From positions 272,931 to 336,930 of the forward strand of contig NZ_QPJC01000003.1 of the NCBI RefSeq assembly GCF_003337235.1: a stretch of 64,000 nucleotides of DNA, written 5' to 3'. Source of the DNA: Halopolyspora algeriensis (GTDB taxonomy: Bacteria > Actinomycetota > Actinomycetes > Mycobacteriales > Pseudonocardiaceae). A program made the position numbers and the translations under genes. The notes below the pieces were generated by a model, which did no database searches, had not been told where the DNA came from, and saw only the letters and a program-made list of their open reading frames with translations. The number at the start of each line of letters is the position of its first letter. Position 1 is the stretch's first letter. This document shows positions 16,333-26,545 of this stretch, piece after piece.

Positions 16333-19300
16333 GTGTCCAGCAGCAGTCCTGCGTCACAGTTCGGCCCCAATGAGTGGTTGATCGAGGAGATGTACGAGCA
16401 GTTCCTCAACAACCCTTCCTCGGTAGACTCGGCGTGGCACGAATTCTTCGCCGACTACAAGCCGGGCCAGGCAGCCACCGAAGCCTCCGCTACAGCGGCT
16501 TCGGGCACTGCAGCAGCACCGATGACCGCGACCACCGCCTCCCGCGCCACCGAAAGCAACGGCCAGGTCGGCTCGGGTGGGGCGGCGACCGGCACCGGCG
16601 AGGCCGGCACGAACAAGACCGGCGCAGGCGTCACGAGTGCCCCCACCACCCAGCCGAAGACCCCACCGGCGGACAAGCAGAAGCCGGCCGACTCCCAGCA
16701 GGCTTCCAAGCCCTCGCCGCAGCAGGCCGCCAAGGCCACCCCCGTCAAGGAGGAGAAAGCGGGCGAGGAGAGCAAGACACTGCGTGGGCCCGCCGCGGCG
16801 ATCGCCAAGAACATGGAGCAGTCGCTGACGGTGCCGACCGCGACCAGTGTGCGCGCCGTCCCGGCGAAGCTGTTGTTCGACAACCGCATCGTCATCAACA
16901 ACCACCTGAAGCGGCACAAGGGCGGCAAGATTTCCTTCACCCACCTGATCGGCTACGCGCTGGTCCGGGCGCTGAAGGAATTCCCGAACATGAACCGCCA
17001 CTACGGCCAGGACGACAAGGGCAAGCCCGCGGCGATCACGCCGGAGCACGTCAACCTCGGCCTGGCCATCGACATGCCGGGCAAGGACGGCTCACGCAAC
17101 CTCGTGGTGGCCTCCATCAAGGGCTGCGAGGAGATGACCTTCCAGCAGTTCTGGCACGCCTACGAGGACATCATCCGCAAGGCGCGGAACAACACGCTGA
17201 CCGCGGAGGACTTCGCCGGGACGACGATCTCGCTGACCAACCCCGGCCCCAGCGGCACCAACCACTCGGTGCCCCGGCTCACCGCGGGCCAGAGCGCGAT
17301 CATCGGTGTCGGCGCGATGGACTACCCCGCCGAGTTCCAGGGAGCCAGCGAGAAGACCCTCATCGACATGGGGGTCAGCAAGATCGTGACGCTGACCTCC
17401 ACCTATGACCACCGGGTCATCCAGGGGGCCGAGTCCGGCGAGTTCCTGCGCCGGATGCACGAGCTGCTGCTCGGCGAGCACGGGTTCTTCGACGACATCT
17501 TCGCCTCCCTGCGCATCCCCTACGAGCCGGTGCGCTGGACGCAGGACATCCCCGAGGGGACGGTCGACAAGGCCGCCCGCGTGCTGGAGCTCATCGACGC
17601 CTACCGCACCCGTGGCCACCTGATGGCCGACATCGACCCGCTCAACTACCGGCAGCGGCGTCACGAGGACCTCGACGTCCTGTCGCACAGCCTCACGCTG
17701 TGGGATCTGGACCGGGAGTTCCCCGTCGGTGGTTTCGCCGGCCAGGAGCGCATGAAGTTGCGCGACGTGCTCGGGGTGCTGCGCGACTCCTACTGCCGCA
17801 CGGTCGGTGTGGAGTACATGCACATCCTCGAGCCCGACGAGCGGGAGTGGCTGCAGAACCGGGTCGAGAAGCCGCACGCCAAGCCGGACCCCTCCGAGCA
17901 GAAGTACATTCTGTCCAAGCTCAACGCCGCCGAGGCGTTCGAGACGTTCCTGCAGACGAAGTACGTCGGGCAGAAGCGATTCTCGCTGGAGGGCGCGGAG
18001 ACGGTGGTCGCACTGCTGGACGCGGTGCTGGACTCCTCGGCCGCGGCCGAGATGGACGAGGTCGTCGTCGGCATGCCCCACCGGGGCAGGCTCAACGTGC
18101 TGGCCAACATCGTCGACAAGCCGATCTCGCAGATCTTCCGCGAGTTCGAGGGCAATCTCGACCCCGGTCAGGCGCACGGCTCCGGTGATGTCAAGTACCA
18201 CCTCGGTGCCGAGGGCAAGTACTTCCGGATGTTCGGCGACGGCGAGACCAAGGTGTCGCTGACCTCCAACCCCTCTCACCTGGAGGCCGTGGACCCGGTC
18301 CTGGAGGGCATCGTCCGGGCCAAGCAGGACATCCTGGACAAGGGGCAGGAGGGCTTCACCGTCCTGCCGGTGCTGCTGCACGGTGACGCCGCCTTCGCGG
18401 GACAGGGCGTGGTGGCCGAAACGCTGAACCTGTCCCTGCTGCGCGGCTACCGCACCGGCGGCACCGTGCACGTGATCGTGAACAACCAGGTGGGCTACAC
18501 CACGGGTCCGGAACACGGGCGTTCCGGCAAGTACTCCACCGACGTGGCCAAGATGACCGGCTCGCCGGTGTTCCACGTCAACGGCGACGACCCCGAGGCC
18601 TGCGTCTGGGTGGCCAAGCTGGCCGTCGAGTACCGGCAACGCTTCGGCAAGGACGTGGTCATCGACATGGTCTGCTACCGGCGTCGCGGTCACAACGAGG
18701 GTGACGACCCGTCGATGACCCAGCCGGCCATGTACGACGCGATCGACAAGATGCGCAGCGTCCGCAAGACCTACACCGAGGCGTTGATCGGGCGCGGCGA
18801 CATCACCATGGAAGAGGCCGAGAAGGCGCTCAAGGACTACGCCAACCAGCTCGAGCACGTGTTCAACGAGGTCCGCGAGCTGGAGAAGCACCCACCGGAG
18901 CCGAGTCCCTCGGTGGAGTCCGAGCAGCAGATCCCGGCCAAGCTGGACACCAGCATCTCCGCGGAGATGGTCCAGCACATCGCCGATGCGCACGTCAACC
19001 TTCCCGAGGGCTTCACCCCGCACTCGCGGGTCAAGCCGGTGCTGGAACGGCGCGCCAAGATGGGTCGGGAAGGCGGTATCGACTGGGCCTTCGGTGAGCT
19101 GCTCGCGCTCGGCTCCCTGGCCACGGGTGGATACCCGGTCCGGCTGACCGGTCAGGACACCCGTCGCGGCACGTTCGGCCAGCGGCACGCGGTGGTCATC
19201 GACCGCAAGACCGGCACCGAGTACACCCCGCTGCAGAACCTGACGGAGAACCAGGCCAAGTTCCTGACCTACGACTCGGCGCTGTCGGAGTTCGCCGCCG

Positions 19301-20106
19301 TGGGCTTCGAGTACGGCTACTCGGTGGCCCACCCCGATGCGATGGTGCTGTGGGAGGCGCAGTTCGGCGACTTCTTCAACGGTGCGCAGTCGATCATCGA
19401 CGAGTTCATCTCCTCCGGCGAGGCCAAGTGGGGGCAGCGCTCCGATGTGGTGATGCTGCTGCCGCACGGCCACGAGGGTCAGGGGCCCGACCACTCGTCG
19501 GCCCGCATCGAGCGGTGGCTGCAGCTGTGCGCCGAGGGGTCCATGACGGTGGCGATGCCCTCCACTCCGGCGAACCACTTCCACCTGCTGCGCAGGCACG
19601 CGCTGGACGGGATCGACCGCCCGCTGATCGTGTTCACCCCGAAGTCGATGCTGCGCCTGAAGGACGCGACCAGCCCGGTCGAGCACTTCACCAACGGCAA
19701 GTTCACCTCGGTGATCGACGATCCGGCCGAGCCCGACCCGCAGAACGTGCGCAAGCTGCTGCTGTGCACCGGCAAGCTCTACTACGAGCTGGCCAACGAG
19801 AAGCGCACGCGGGAGCTGACCGACACCGCCGTGGTGCGCCTGGAGCAGCTCTACCCGCTGCCGCATCGCAAGCTCGGCAGGCTGCTGGACCGCTACCCGA
19901 ACGCCACCGACATCCGGTGGGTCCAGGAGGAACCGGGCAACCAGGGTGCCTGGCCGTTCCTGGGTCTGGCGCTGCCCGAGCTGGACTCGCGCTTCGCCGG
20001 CATCAAGCGGGTGTCCCGCAGGCAGATGGCGGCCCCGGCCACGGGGCTGGCCAAGGTGCACGAGGTCGAGCAGGCCGAGGTCGTGCAGGGCGCCTTCGAC
20101 GACTGA
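16333..20106 (+). CDS. kgd: Multifunctional 2-oxoglutarate dehydrogenase E1/E2 (Kgd)
   Basis: 1257 residues, matching actinobacterial Kgd/OdhA. Residues 1-45 ([19 protein letters not shown]) are the E1 N-terminal segment. An Ala/Thr/Lys-rich linker follows to ~150, then an E2-type succinyltransferase core (~165-400; [15 protein letters not shown], catalytic His360 in TYDHRVIQG). The ThDP-dependent E1 part follows, with [15 protein letters not shown] ... VNNQVGYTT and a C-terminal transketolase domain. It works in the TCA cycle as 2-oxoglutarate decarboxylase/dehydrogenase with E2p and Lpd. GTG 16333 is chosen since homology begins there; TTGAGG lies 12 bases upstream. Confidence 0.97.
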   Translation: MSSSSPASQFGPNEWLIEEMYEQFLNNPSSVDSAWHEFFADYKPGQAATEASATAASGTAAAPMTATTASRATESNGQVGSGGAATGTGEAGTNKTGAGVTSAPTTQPKTPPADKQKPADSQQASKPSPQQAAKATPVKEEKAGEESKTLRGPAAAIAKNMEQSLTVPTATSVRAVPAKLLFDNRIVINNHLKRHKGGKISFTHLIGYALVRALKEFPNMNRHYGQDDKGKPAAITPEHVNLGLAIDMPGKDGSRNLVVASIKGCEEMTFQQFWHAYEDIIRKARNNTLTAEDFAGTTISLTNPGPSGTNHSVPRLTAGQSAIIGVGAMDYPAEFQGASEKTLIDMGVSKIVTLTSTYDHRVIQGAESGEFLRRMHELLLGEHGFFDDIFASLRIPYEPVRWTQDIPEGTVDKAARVLELIDAYRTRGHLMADIDPLNYRQRRHEDLDVLSHSLTLWDLDREFPVGGFAGQERMKLRDVLGVLRDSYCRTVGVEYMHILEPDEREWLQNRVEKPHAKPDPSEQKYILSKLNAAEAFETFLQTKYVGQKRFSLEGAETVVALLDAVLDSSAAAEMDEVVVGMPHRGRLNVLANIVDKPISQIFREFEGNLDPGQAHGSGDVKYHLGAEGKYFRMFGDGETKVSLTSNPSHLEAVDPVLEGIVRAKQDILDKGQEGFTVLPVLLHGDAAFAGQGVVAETLNLSLLRGYRTGGTVHVIVNNQVGYTTGPEHGRSGKYSTDVAKMTGSPVFHVNGDDPEACVWVAKLAVEYRQRFGKDVVIDMVCYRRRGHNEGDDPSMTQPAMYDAIDKMRSVRKTYTEALIGRGDITMEEAEKALKDYANQLEHVFNEVRELEKHPPEPSPSVESEQQIPAKLDTSISAEMVQHIADAHVNLPEGFTPHSRVKPVLERRAKMGREGGIDWAFGELLALGSLATGGYPVRLTGQDTRRGTFGQRHAVVIDRKTGTEYTPLQNLTENQAKFLTYDSALSEFAAVGFEYGYSVAHPDAMVLWEAQFGDFFNGAQSIIDEFISSGEAKWGQRSDVVMLLPHGHEGQGPDHSSARIERWLQLCAEGSMTVAMPSTPANHFHLLRRHALDGIDRPLIVFTPKSMLRLKDATSPVEHFTNGKFTSVIDDPAEPDPQNVRKLLLCTGKLYYELANEKRTRELTDTAVVRLEQLYPLPHRKLGRLLDRYPNATDIRWVQEEPGNQGAWPFLGLALPELDSRFAGIKRVSRRQMAAPATGLAKVHEVEQAEVVQGAFDD

Positions 20107-20127
20107 TCCGTTCGGCCCGGATCAGAG

Positions 20128-20168
20128 GCGGGCCGCCGGTTCCCGCGGGGACCGGCGGCCCGCTTTCT
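20128..20168 (+). terminator. Intrinsic terminator after kgd
   Basis: A 13-bp perfect GC-rich stem (20128-20140 with 20151-20163), loop of 10, then TTTCT. It stands between kgd and the convergent PIN-domain gene and may serve both strands. Confidence 0.8.
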
Positions 20169-20207
20169 GTCGGCGGAGAAGTCACCCCGGCAGGAAGAGG
20201 ACGGCGT

Positions 20208-20588
20208 TCACAGCACGGTGAGCCCGTGTTCCCGTGCCGCGGTGGCCTGACGCTGATCCCGCGTCACCATCGCCACCTGCTCCCCTCCCGCGAGCGGGAT
20301 CGCGTCCTGCAGTGCCGTGGCGAGGTGCAGGGCGTCCGGGCTCCGGAGCCGGTGGGTGGTCACCAGCTGCCGCGCTGCGGGCATGATCGTCCGGGTGTTC
20401 ATGCGCAGAAATGTGAACGCTCCTTCGTCGCGGCAGTCCCAGTCGAACCGGGCGAGAACACCGGTCGGGTCGGAAAGCCGGTGATCACGATGGGCTGCGG
20501 TCACGGCGGAAGCGAACTCGAGTCGTGTCAGCTCGCTGGTCACCACGGGATCGGCGCCTTCGAGAAGCAGTTTCCGCGATATCACCAT
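20208..20588 (-). CDS. PIN-domain protein lacking the first acidic motif
   Basis: 126 residues resembling VapC-type PIN ribonucleases: TSELTRLEFASAV (second acidic residue), RSPDALHLATAL (third) and MVTRDQRQATAAREHGL (fourth). The usual first strand 'hhhDxSAhhxh' with the first metal-binding Asp is absent. The best ATG (20588) starts just before helix 2, and the frame upstream shows no similarity. This suggests N-terminal truncation and an inactive toxin, or an unrecognised start. No VapB-like antitoxin gene is adjacent. Confidence 0.6.
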   Translation of the reverse strand: MVISRKLLLEGADPVVTSELTRLEFASAVTAAHRDHRLSDPTGVLARFDWDCRDEGAFTFLRMNTRTIMPAARQLVTTHRLRSPDALHLATALQDAIPLAGGEQVAMVTRDQRQATAAREHGLTVL

Positions 20589-20660
20589 TGACTCGCAGTC
20601 CGGTCGCGAGATTCCTGCCTGTTCCCCGGAGGGAACGCGCGCTCCCCATCGCGCCATCCG

Positions 20661-20666
20661 TAGGCT
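20661..20666 (+). promoter_or_regulatory. Putative -10 of the DUF6104 gene
   Basis: TAGGCT lies 37 bases upstream of the GTG start; the same hexamer recurs as a -10 before the genes at 45418 and 50077. No strong -35 is visible. Confidence 0.4.
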
Positions 20667-20703
20667 ACTGGAGAGCAAGGACGAGGACGTATCGGAGGAA
20701 GCG

Positions 20704-20916
20704 GTGTACTTCACCGACCGTGGCCTGGAGGAACTGGAAGAGCGGCGCGGCGATGAGGAGGTGACCCTGACCTGGGTCGCCGACCGGATGCGCGCCTTCG
20801 TCGATCTCAACCCCGAGTTCGAGAACGTCGTCGAGCGGCTGGCGACCTTCCTGGCCCGCGACGACACCGACGATCTCGATGACAACGAGGATCTCACCTC
20901 GGGCGAGGAGCCCTGA
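20704..20916 (+). CDS. DUF6104 family protein
   Basis: A 70-residue acidic protein, MYFTDRGLEELEERRGDEEVT with WVADRMRAFVDLNPEFENVVERLATFLARDD, matching the small DUF6104 family found near kgd in many actinobacteria. Its function is unknown; nearness to kgd suggests, but does not show, a link to 2-oxoglutarate metabolism. The GTG start has a GGAGG site 5-6 bases upstream. Confidence 0.85.
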   Translation: MYFTDRGLEELEERRGDEEVTLTWVADRMRAFVDLNPEFENVVERLATFLARDDTDDLDDNEDLTSGEEP

Positions 20917-20949
20917 GCGACCGGTACGCACCCGCGGGTTCACGGGGGC

Positions 20950-21696
20950 TCATGCTTCGGCGCTGTTCGCTCCGGCTTCGGCGCTGCTGTCGACCACTTC
21001 GGTCAGGCTGTGCAACAGCGTCGGCAGCGTGTGCATGATCGTTTCGCGGGTGGCGTTCTCCGGGTCGGCGGCACCGGACAGGATCGTCTCCTGCATCGCG
21101 GACTCGTACTGGTCGATCAGCAGCCGGGTCAGGTGCACCGAATCGATGACGAAGCGCAGGCCGAGCGAGCGGGCCGTGGCTTCGAGCAACTCGGCGAGCT
21201 GCTGACGGAAGGTGCGCGCACTCTCGAGGAACCGCGGCGCGACCTCGGGATCGCGCATGGCCAGTAGCCGGAACTCGCCGAGCATGAGGCACCACTGCCG
21301 GGTGTCCGGCTGCGTGCTGAGCAGGTCGGCGATCACCCCCTCGAAGAACTCCCGGCTGGGCTTGTCCCGGGTGCGCCCGAGCGGCTCGACGACGCTGTCG
21401 AACCGCTGCCGCAGTCTCTCCAGCCGTGTGCGGTTCTCCCGCTCGGTCAGGGCGAAGAACAGCTCGGTCTTGCTCGCGAAGTTGGAGTAGAAGGCGCCTC
21501 GGGTGAATCCGGCCTCGTCGGTGATCGTCTCGATGGAGGCTCCGTTGATGCCCTGTTCGGAGAAAATCCGGTATGCGGCGTCCATGAGCCGCTCGCGCGT
21601 CTTGGCTCGACGTGCGGTTTCACGGCCGCCGCCCTGACTCGCGGCACACCCCGCAGCACTCTGCGCCGCGGGGTCCTTCCCGGTCGCCTGCACCAT
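20950..21696 (-). CDS. TetR-family transcriptional regulator
   Basis: 248 residues. The N-terminal helix-turn-helix RERLMDAAYRIFSEQGINGASIETITDEAGFTRGAFYSNFASKTELFFAL is the canonical TetR DNA-binding domain. The C-terminal helical domain should bind a ligand. It is divergent from the MMPL transporter gene, and the gap carries an array of GTATC/GATAC sites, so it very likely represses the exporter operon and itself. ATG 21696 is favoured by the AAGGA site just upstream; an earlier in-frame ATG would overlap the operators. Confidence 0.93.
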   Translation of the reverse strand: MVQATGKDPAAQSAAGCAASQGGGRETARRAKTRERLMDAAYRIFSEQGINGASIETITDEAGFTRGAFYSNFASKTELFFALTERENRTRLERLRQRFDSVVEPLGRTRDKPSREFFEGVIADLLSTQPDTRQWCLMLGEFRLLAMRDPEVAPRFLESARTFRQQLAELLEATARSLGLRFVIDSVHLTRLLIDQYESAMQETILSGAADPENATRETIMHTLPTLLHSLTEVVDSSAEAGANSAEA

Positions 21697-21772
21697 GACT
21701 TTTCCTTCCCACCGGACGGGGCGGTGCGCACCAACACCGGCGCACCGTCCTCGCCGCTCCGCCATCCTAAGC

Positions 21773-21842
21773 GGATACACCCCTGTATCGCGATACGAAT
21801 CTGTATCAGATACGTTCTCGTATCGGATACGGTGTTGTATCC
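21773..21842. promoter_or_regulatory. TetR operator array (GTATC/GATAC palindromes)
   Basis: Three short palindromes spaced ~17 bp: GTATCGCGATAC (21785-21796), GTATCAGATAC (21803-21813) and GTATCGGATAC (21820-21830). They are flanked by outer half-sites GGATAC (21773-21778) and GTATCC (21837-21842). It fills the AT-richer divergent promoter region of tetR and the MMPL gene, so it could repress both. Confidence 0.85.
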
Positions 21843-21873
21843 GCCTCCCCCGTTCCGGCGACAGGAGTGTGGC

Positions 21874-24597
21874 GTGTCCTCGTTCCTCTACTCACTCGGT
21901 CGAGCGGCCTACACCGCTCGGAAAACCGTCCTCGTCCTCTGGATGCTCGTCCTCGTCGCCACCGGCGGTTTGGCCCTGGCTTTCAACAACGGCCTGAACA
22001 ACACCGTGACCATCCCGGGCACCGAATCCCAGGAGGCACTGGACCGGCTGGCGATCACCTTCCCGGAAACCAGCGGGGCGTCCGCGCAGATCATCGTGGT
22101 CTCCCCCGGCGAGGGCGACGTGCACGACCCGGCCGTCGAGGAACCCGTTCGGCAGGCCGTCGACGAGCTGTCCGCGATGGAGGCGGTCGCCTCGGCCGTC
22201 TCCCCCTACAACGAGCAGTTCGGCGGCACGGTCAGTGACGACGGTGACGCGGCCCTCGTGGCCGTCCAGCTCCACGGTCAAACGTCCGCCATCGACCAGA
22301 GCACCAAGGACCGGCTCGCCGAGATCACCCGATCGCTCGACCAGCGGCTGCCCGCCGATGCCCGGGCCTCCCACGGTGGCCCGCTGTTCAGCCAGGAGAT
22401 TCCGGGCGCGAGCATCGTGGAAGCGCTGGGGCTGATCTTCGCCGTGATCGTGCTGACGATCACTCTCGGCTCGTTCCTGGCCGCCGGGATGCCGCTGGTG
22501 AACGCGCTGATCGGCGTCGGTGTCTCGGTCGCCCTGATCTTCCTGGCCACCGCGTTCACACAGGTCATGGCCACAACACCACTGCTGGCGCTGATGCTGG
22601 GACTGGCCGTGGGCATCGACTACGCGCTGTTCATCGTCTCCCGCCACCAGCAGGAACTGGCCGACGGCGTCCCACCGCGCGAGGCCGCGGCGCGGTCGGT
22701 CGCCACGGCGGGCTCGGCGGTGATCTTCGCCGGGATCACCGTCATGATCGCGCTGGTCGGACTCGGGGTGGCCGGAATCCCGTTCCTCACCACCATGGGA
22801 TTGGCGGCGACCCTCGCCGTGGGGCTGGCCGTGCTGGTCTCGCTCACGCTCATCCCGGCGCTGCTGGGCTTCGCCGGGCAGCGGCTGCGCCCCCGCGACC
22901 GGTCCCGCCGCCGACTGCGGGCGACCACGCGAAACGCCCCCTCCGAACGGTTCTTCGCCGGCTGGGTCCGCGCGGCGACCCGCTTCCCGCTGGCGACCGT
23001 GCTCGCCGTGGTGGCCGCCCTCGGCCTGGTCACCGCTCCCGCCGCCGGTCTCCGCCTGGCCCTGCCGGACGCGGGTGCGCTGCCGAAGGACGAACCGGCG
23101 CGGATCACCTACGACCTCGTCTCCGAACACCTGGGCCCCGGTTACAACGGCCCCCTGCTGGTGACCGGAAACATCGTCACCAGCACCGATCCGCTGCAGC
23201 TGATGGAGGACCTGAAAAGCGAGATCGAGCGACTCGACGGGGTCGCCGAGGTGCCGATGGCCACCCCGGATCCCGACGCCACCACCGGCATCATCCAGGT
23301 CATTCCGGAAGGAGCCCCCGACTCGGAGCAGACCAAGCAACTGGTCGAGCGGATCCGCGCGCTGGACGAGCACTTCCAGCAGACCTACGGCGTCGACATC
23401 TCGGTCACCGGGTTCACCGCCTTGGGCATCGACGTGTCCGAGAAGTTGGGCGAGGCACTGCTGCCGTTCGGCGTCGTGGTGGTCGGCCTGTCGCTGGTGC
23501 TGCTGGCGATGGTGTTCCGATCGATCGCAGTGCCGATCAAGGCAGCGCTGGGCTACCTGCTCAGCATCGGAGTCTCGCTGGGCGTCATCGCGCTGGTGTT
23601 CCAGGACGGCTACTTCGCCGAGTTCCTCAACGTCGCCGCCACCGGGCCGGTGATCAGTTTCATGCCCATCGTGCTGATGGGGGTGCTGTTCGGGCTGGCG
23701 ATGGACTACGAAGTCTTCCTGGTCTCCCGGATCCGGGAGGAGTACGTGCGCACCGGGGACGCGCACAGCAGCATCCACACCGGGTTCGTGTCCTCGGCGA
23801 AGGTGGTCACCGCCGCTGCGGTGATCATGTTCGCGGTGTTCGCGGCCTTCGTTCCGCAAGGCGACGCGAACCTCAAACCCATCGCCCTCGGCCTGGCCGT
23901 CGGCGTCTTCGTCGATGCGTTCGTCGTACGGATGACGCTGGTGCCCGCGGTGCTGGCCCTGCTGGGCGAGCGGGCGTGGTGGATGCCGCAGTACCTGGAT
24001 CGGATCCTGCCGTCGTTCGACGTCGAGGGCGAGAACCTGCGCGAGGAGCTGGAACTCGCCGAATGGCCCCGGCCCGACTCGACGGACGCGGTGGCCTGCG
24101 CGGAACTGTCGCTGGTCGACCCGGCTTCCGGGCAGCGGGTGTACACCGACGTCGGTTTCACCGTGACGGCGGGCACGGCGCACGTCGTGCGGGGCGCGGA
24201 GGAGTCCTCGGTCACCGCGCTGCTGTTGACTCTGGCCGGTCGGCTCAAGCCCGACGGCGGCAAGCTGAAGGTTCTCGGTTTCGCACTGCCCACCCGGGCC
24301 TCCTCGGTGCGCTCCCGGGTCGCCTACGTCGACGTGGGCTCCGACGGAGCCGCCGCAGTGCGCCGGGCCATCGGTGAATCCCCCGAGCTGCTGGTTCTCG
24401 ACCGGACCGACCGGATTCCGTCCCCGTCCGAACGGGAGTCGGTCCGGCGGCTGTTGGCCGATTCCGCGAGCACGCTCACCGTGATCACCGGAACCACCGG
24501 TTCGTCACAGGTGCGCGAACTGCTTCCTTCGGACCGCCCCGCCACCCTCTCCGACATCCGCGACGACGTACCGGACCTGTCCGGTGCGACGCGCTAA
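21874..24597 (+). CDS. MMPL/RND-family transporter with C-terminal pseudo-ABC domain
   Basis: 907 residues. Residues 1-~710 are an MMPL transporter: TM1, a periplasmic domain, TM2-6 with GLAVGIDYALFIVSR, a second periplasmic loop, then TM7-12 with GLAMDYEVFLVSRIREEY. Residues ~738-907 resemble a shrunken ABC ATPase: VVRGAEESSVTALLLTLAGR in place of Walker A (no Lys), LKPDGGKLKVLGFALPTR, VAYVDV in the Q-loop position, and AIGESPELLVLDRTDRI in the Walker B position, with the helical subdomain and LSGGQ missing. GTG 21874 has CAGGAG upstream. It is controlled by the divergent TetR. Likely exports a lipid or drug. Confidence 0.9.
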   Translation: MSSFLYSLGRAAYTARKTVLVLWMLVLVATGGLALAFNNGLNNTVTIPGTESQEALDRLAITFPETSGASAQIIVVSPGEGDVHDPAVEEPVRQAVDELSAMEAVASAVSPYNEQFGGTVSDDGDAALVAVQLHGQTSAIDQSTKDRLAEITRSLDQRLPADARASHGGPLFSQEIPGASIVEALGLIFAVIVLTITLGSFLAAGMPLVNALIGVGVSVALIFLATAFTQVMATTPLLALMLGLAVGIDYALFIVSRHQQELADGVPPREAAARSVATAGSAVIFAGITVMIALVGLGVAGIPFLTTMGLAATLAVGLAVLVSLTLIPALLGFAGQRLRPRDRSRRRLRATTRNAPSERFFAGWVRAATRFPLATVLAVVAALGLVTAPAAGLRLALPDAGALPKDEPARITYDLVSEHLGPGYNGPLLVTGNIVTSTDPLQLMEDLKSEIERLDGVAEVPMATPDPDATTGIIQVIPEGAPDSEQTKQLVERIRALDEHFQQTYGVDISVTGFTALGIDVSEKLGEALLPFGVVVVGLSLVLLAMVFRSIAVPIKAALGYLLSIGVSLGVIALVFQDGYFAEFLNVAATGPVISFMPIVLMGVLFGLAMDYEVFLVSRIREEYVRTGDAHSSIHTGFVSSAKVVTAAAVIMFAVFAAFVPQGDANLKPIALGLAVGVFVDAFVVRMTLVPAVLALLGERAWWMPQYLDRILPSFDVEGENLREELELAEWPRPDSTDAVACAELSLVDPASGQRVYTDVGFTVTAGTAHVVRGAEESSVTALLLTLAGRLKPDGGKLKVLGFALPTRASSVRSRVAYVDVGSDGAAAVRRAIGESPELLVLDRTDRIPSPSERESVRRLLADSASTLTVITGTTGSSQVRELLPSDRPATLSDIRDDVPDLSGATR

Positions 24598-24616
24598 CGA
24601 AGCGGAGGTACACCCC

Positions 24617-26545
24617 GTGAGCTCACTGACGAACAGGACACGATCCCGCGCCGACGGCGATCGGCGCTTCCCGGTCCGCCGGCGCCTCCTTCCGGTGCTC
24701 GGACTGCTGCTCGTGCCCCTGACGATCGCGGGCCTGCTGAGCTGGTCGCTGGGCGGCGCGGAGGAACGGCTCACCGACGTCGAGGCCGCCGTGGTCAACC
24801 ACGACGAACCGGTGAAGGTGGACGGCCGGCTCGTCCCGCTGGGCAGGCAGCTGGCCGGGAAACTCGTCGGCGACGAGATCCAAAGCAACTACTCGTGGGA
24901 GTTCGCCACGGACAAGACGGCCGAGGAGGGCCTGCGCAGTGGCAAGTACGTCGCGGTGGTGACGATTCCGAAGAACTTCTCGGCGGCGGCCACCTCGTTC
25001 TCCCGCGATCCCGCGCAGGCGCGGCAGGCCCGGATCGACGTCACCACCGGCGAGCGCAGCCGGTTCGCCGACGAGGCGATCAACCGGTACGTGACCAGCA
25101 CGGCCGCCGATCTGCTGGGGCAGCAGGTCACCACGACCTACCTGGACAACGTCCTCGTCGGGTTCAACACGCTCGGCGACCGGCTCGGCGAGGCCTCCAC
25201 GGGCGCGTCCTCGCTCGCCGACGGCGCCGAGCAGCTGGCGTCCGGCATCGGTGAGCTCTCCGGCGGCGCCGAGCAGCTCGCCCGGGGATCGCAGGAACTC
25301 GCCGGGGGACTGGGCGAGCTGGAAAACGGCGCGGCACAGCTGGCAGGCGGTCTGAAGCAACTGCACGAGCAGACCGCACAGCTGCCGCAGCAGGCGAGCA
25401 CGCTCGCCGACGCCGCCGCCAAGGAATCGAAGGGCGTGCAGCAGCTCTCGAAAGGTCTGAGCACCCTGGCAGGCAACCTTCAGGAGATGCAGAAGCAGTG
25501 CCCGCCCGGAATCGTTCCGCTGTGCAACAAGATCGCGGTGCAGGCAGCGATCGCCAAGAAGCTCGACGAGGGCGCAGGTCAGGTCGGGAAGGCCAGCACC
25601 GGCATCGCAGGCGGGCTGGAGAAGATGGCCGGGCGCACCCCCGAGCTCACCAAGGGGATCGGCAAGCTCGCCGACGGCGCCGAACAGCTGCACGGCGGGA
25701 CCTCGCAGACCCACGGCGGCGCCACCGAGCTCGCCGACGGTGCCGAACAGCTCTCGGGCGGGATCGGCAAGCTCGCCGACGGCGCCGAGCAGCTCAGCAA
25801 CGGCTCCGGTGAACTGTCCTCCGGGCTGAAGCAGGCCACGGAGCAGCTGCCCACCTACCCGGAGAAGCAGCGGCAGACCCTCGCCGACACCGTGGCCGAC
25901 CCGATCACGACCTCGAACGGGACGAAGGTGGAGGTCGGAGGCACCGGCCTGCCGATGTACGCGGTGCTGGCCCTGTGGGTGGGTGCGCTGGCGACGTTCC
26001 TGGTGCTGCGACCCGTGCCTGCGCGGGCGCTGGAGTCGACCCGCTCGTCCCTCGTGCTGACGCTGCGGAACTTCGCACTGCCCGTCGGCATCGCGATCGC
26101 GCAGGGTGTGCTGGTGGCCGCGGTGCTCGGCTGGGCCCGGGGGCTCTCGCTCGACGCCTGGGTGGTGACCACCGGCATCGCCGCGCTGGCCGCCGTTGCC
26201 TTCACCACCGTCAACCATGCGCTGGCAGCCGCGCTCGGCGGTGCGGGACGCTTCGTGTCGATGCTGGTCGCACTGGTCGTTGTTGCCAACGGGTTCGTTT
26301 CGGCGGTGCCGGCCGTGCTGCAGCAGCTCGCGGCGGCGCTGCCCACCGGCCCCGCGCTGGATGCGCTGCGCGCCGTGGCGACCGCAGGATCCGCTCCCTC
26401 GGGCGGCGCGGTCGCGCTCCTGGCGGTCTGGGCACTGCTCGGACTGGGCGTCAGCTGCCTGGCCGTCGAACGACACCGCACGGTTCGTCCGGCACAGCTG
26501 CTGGCCACTTACGGCGTGCGCGGGCGCCGGCTCGGGACCGCCTGA
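24617..26545 (+). CDS. YhgE/Pip family membrane protein
   Basis: 642 residues. TM1 near the N-terminus is followed by an extracytoplasmic domain (ERLTDVEAAVVNHDEPV...) and then long repeats of LADGAEQLxxGIGxL type (two blocks, ~25200-25400 and ~25660-25830), probably a coiled coil. About five TM segments end the protein. This is the Pip/YhgE architecture (phage-infection-protein-like, ABC-2 permease relatives). GGAGG lies 8 bases before GTG 24617, and the gap to the MMPL gene is only 19 bases, so they form one operon. YhgE proteins are often paired with MMPL or TetR genes; the transported substrate is unknown. Confidence 0.9.
   Translation: MSSLTNRTRSRADGDRRFPVRRRLLPVLGLLLVPLTIAGLLSWSLGGAEERLTDVEAAVVNHDEPVKVDGRLVPLGRQLAGKLVGDEIQSNYSWEFATDKTAEEGLRSGKYVAVVTIPKNFSAAATSFSRDPAQARQARIDVTTGERSRFADEAINRYVTSTAADLLGQQVTTTYLDNVLVGFNTLGDRLGEASTGASSLADGAEQLASGIGELSGGAEQLARGSQELAGGLGELENGAAQLAGGLKQLHEQTAQLPQQASTLADAAAKESKGVQQLSKGLSTLAGNLQEMQKQCPPGIVPLCNKIAVQAAIAKKLDEGAGQVGKASTGIAGGLEKMAGRTPELTKGIGKLADGAEQLHGGTSQTHGGATELADGAEQLSGGIGKLADGAEQLSNGSGELSSGLKQATEQLPTYPEKQRQTLADTVADPITTSNGTKVEVGGTGLPMYAVLALWVGALATFLVLRPVPARALESTRSSLVLTLRNFALPVGIAIAQGVLVAAVLGWARGLSLDAWVVTTGIAALAAVAFTTVNHALAAALGGAGRFVSMLVALVVVANGFVSAVPAVLQQLAAALPTGPALDALRAVATAGSAPSGGAVALLAVWALLGLGVSCLAVERHRTVRPAQLLATYGVRGRRLGTA

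Noticed and set aside
17092..20061. Long minus-strand open frame opposite kgd
   Set aside because: Pure shadow of kgd; translation is a Val/Leu/His/Gln-rich non-protein-like sequence.
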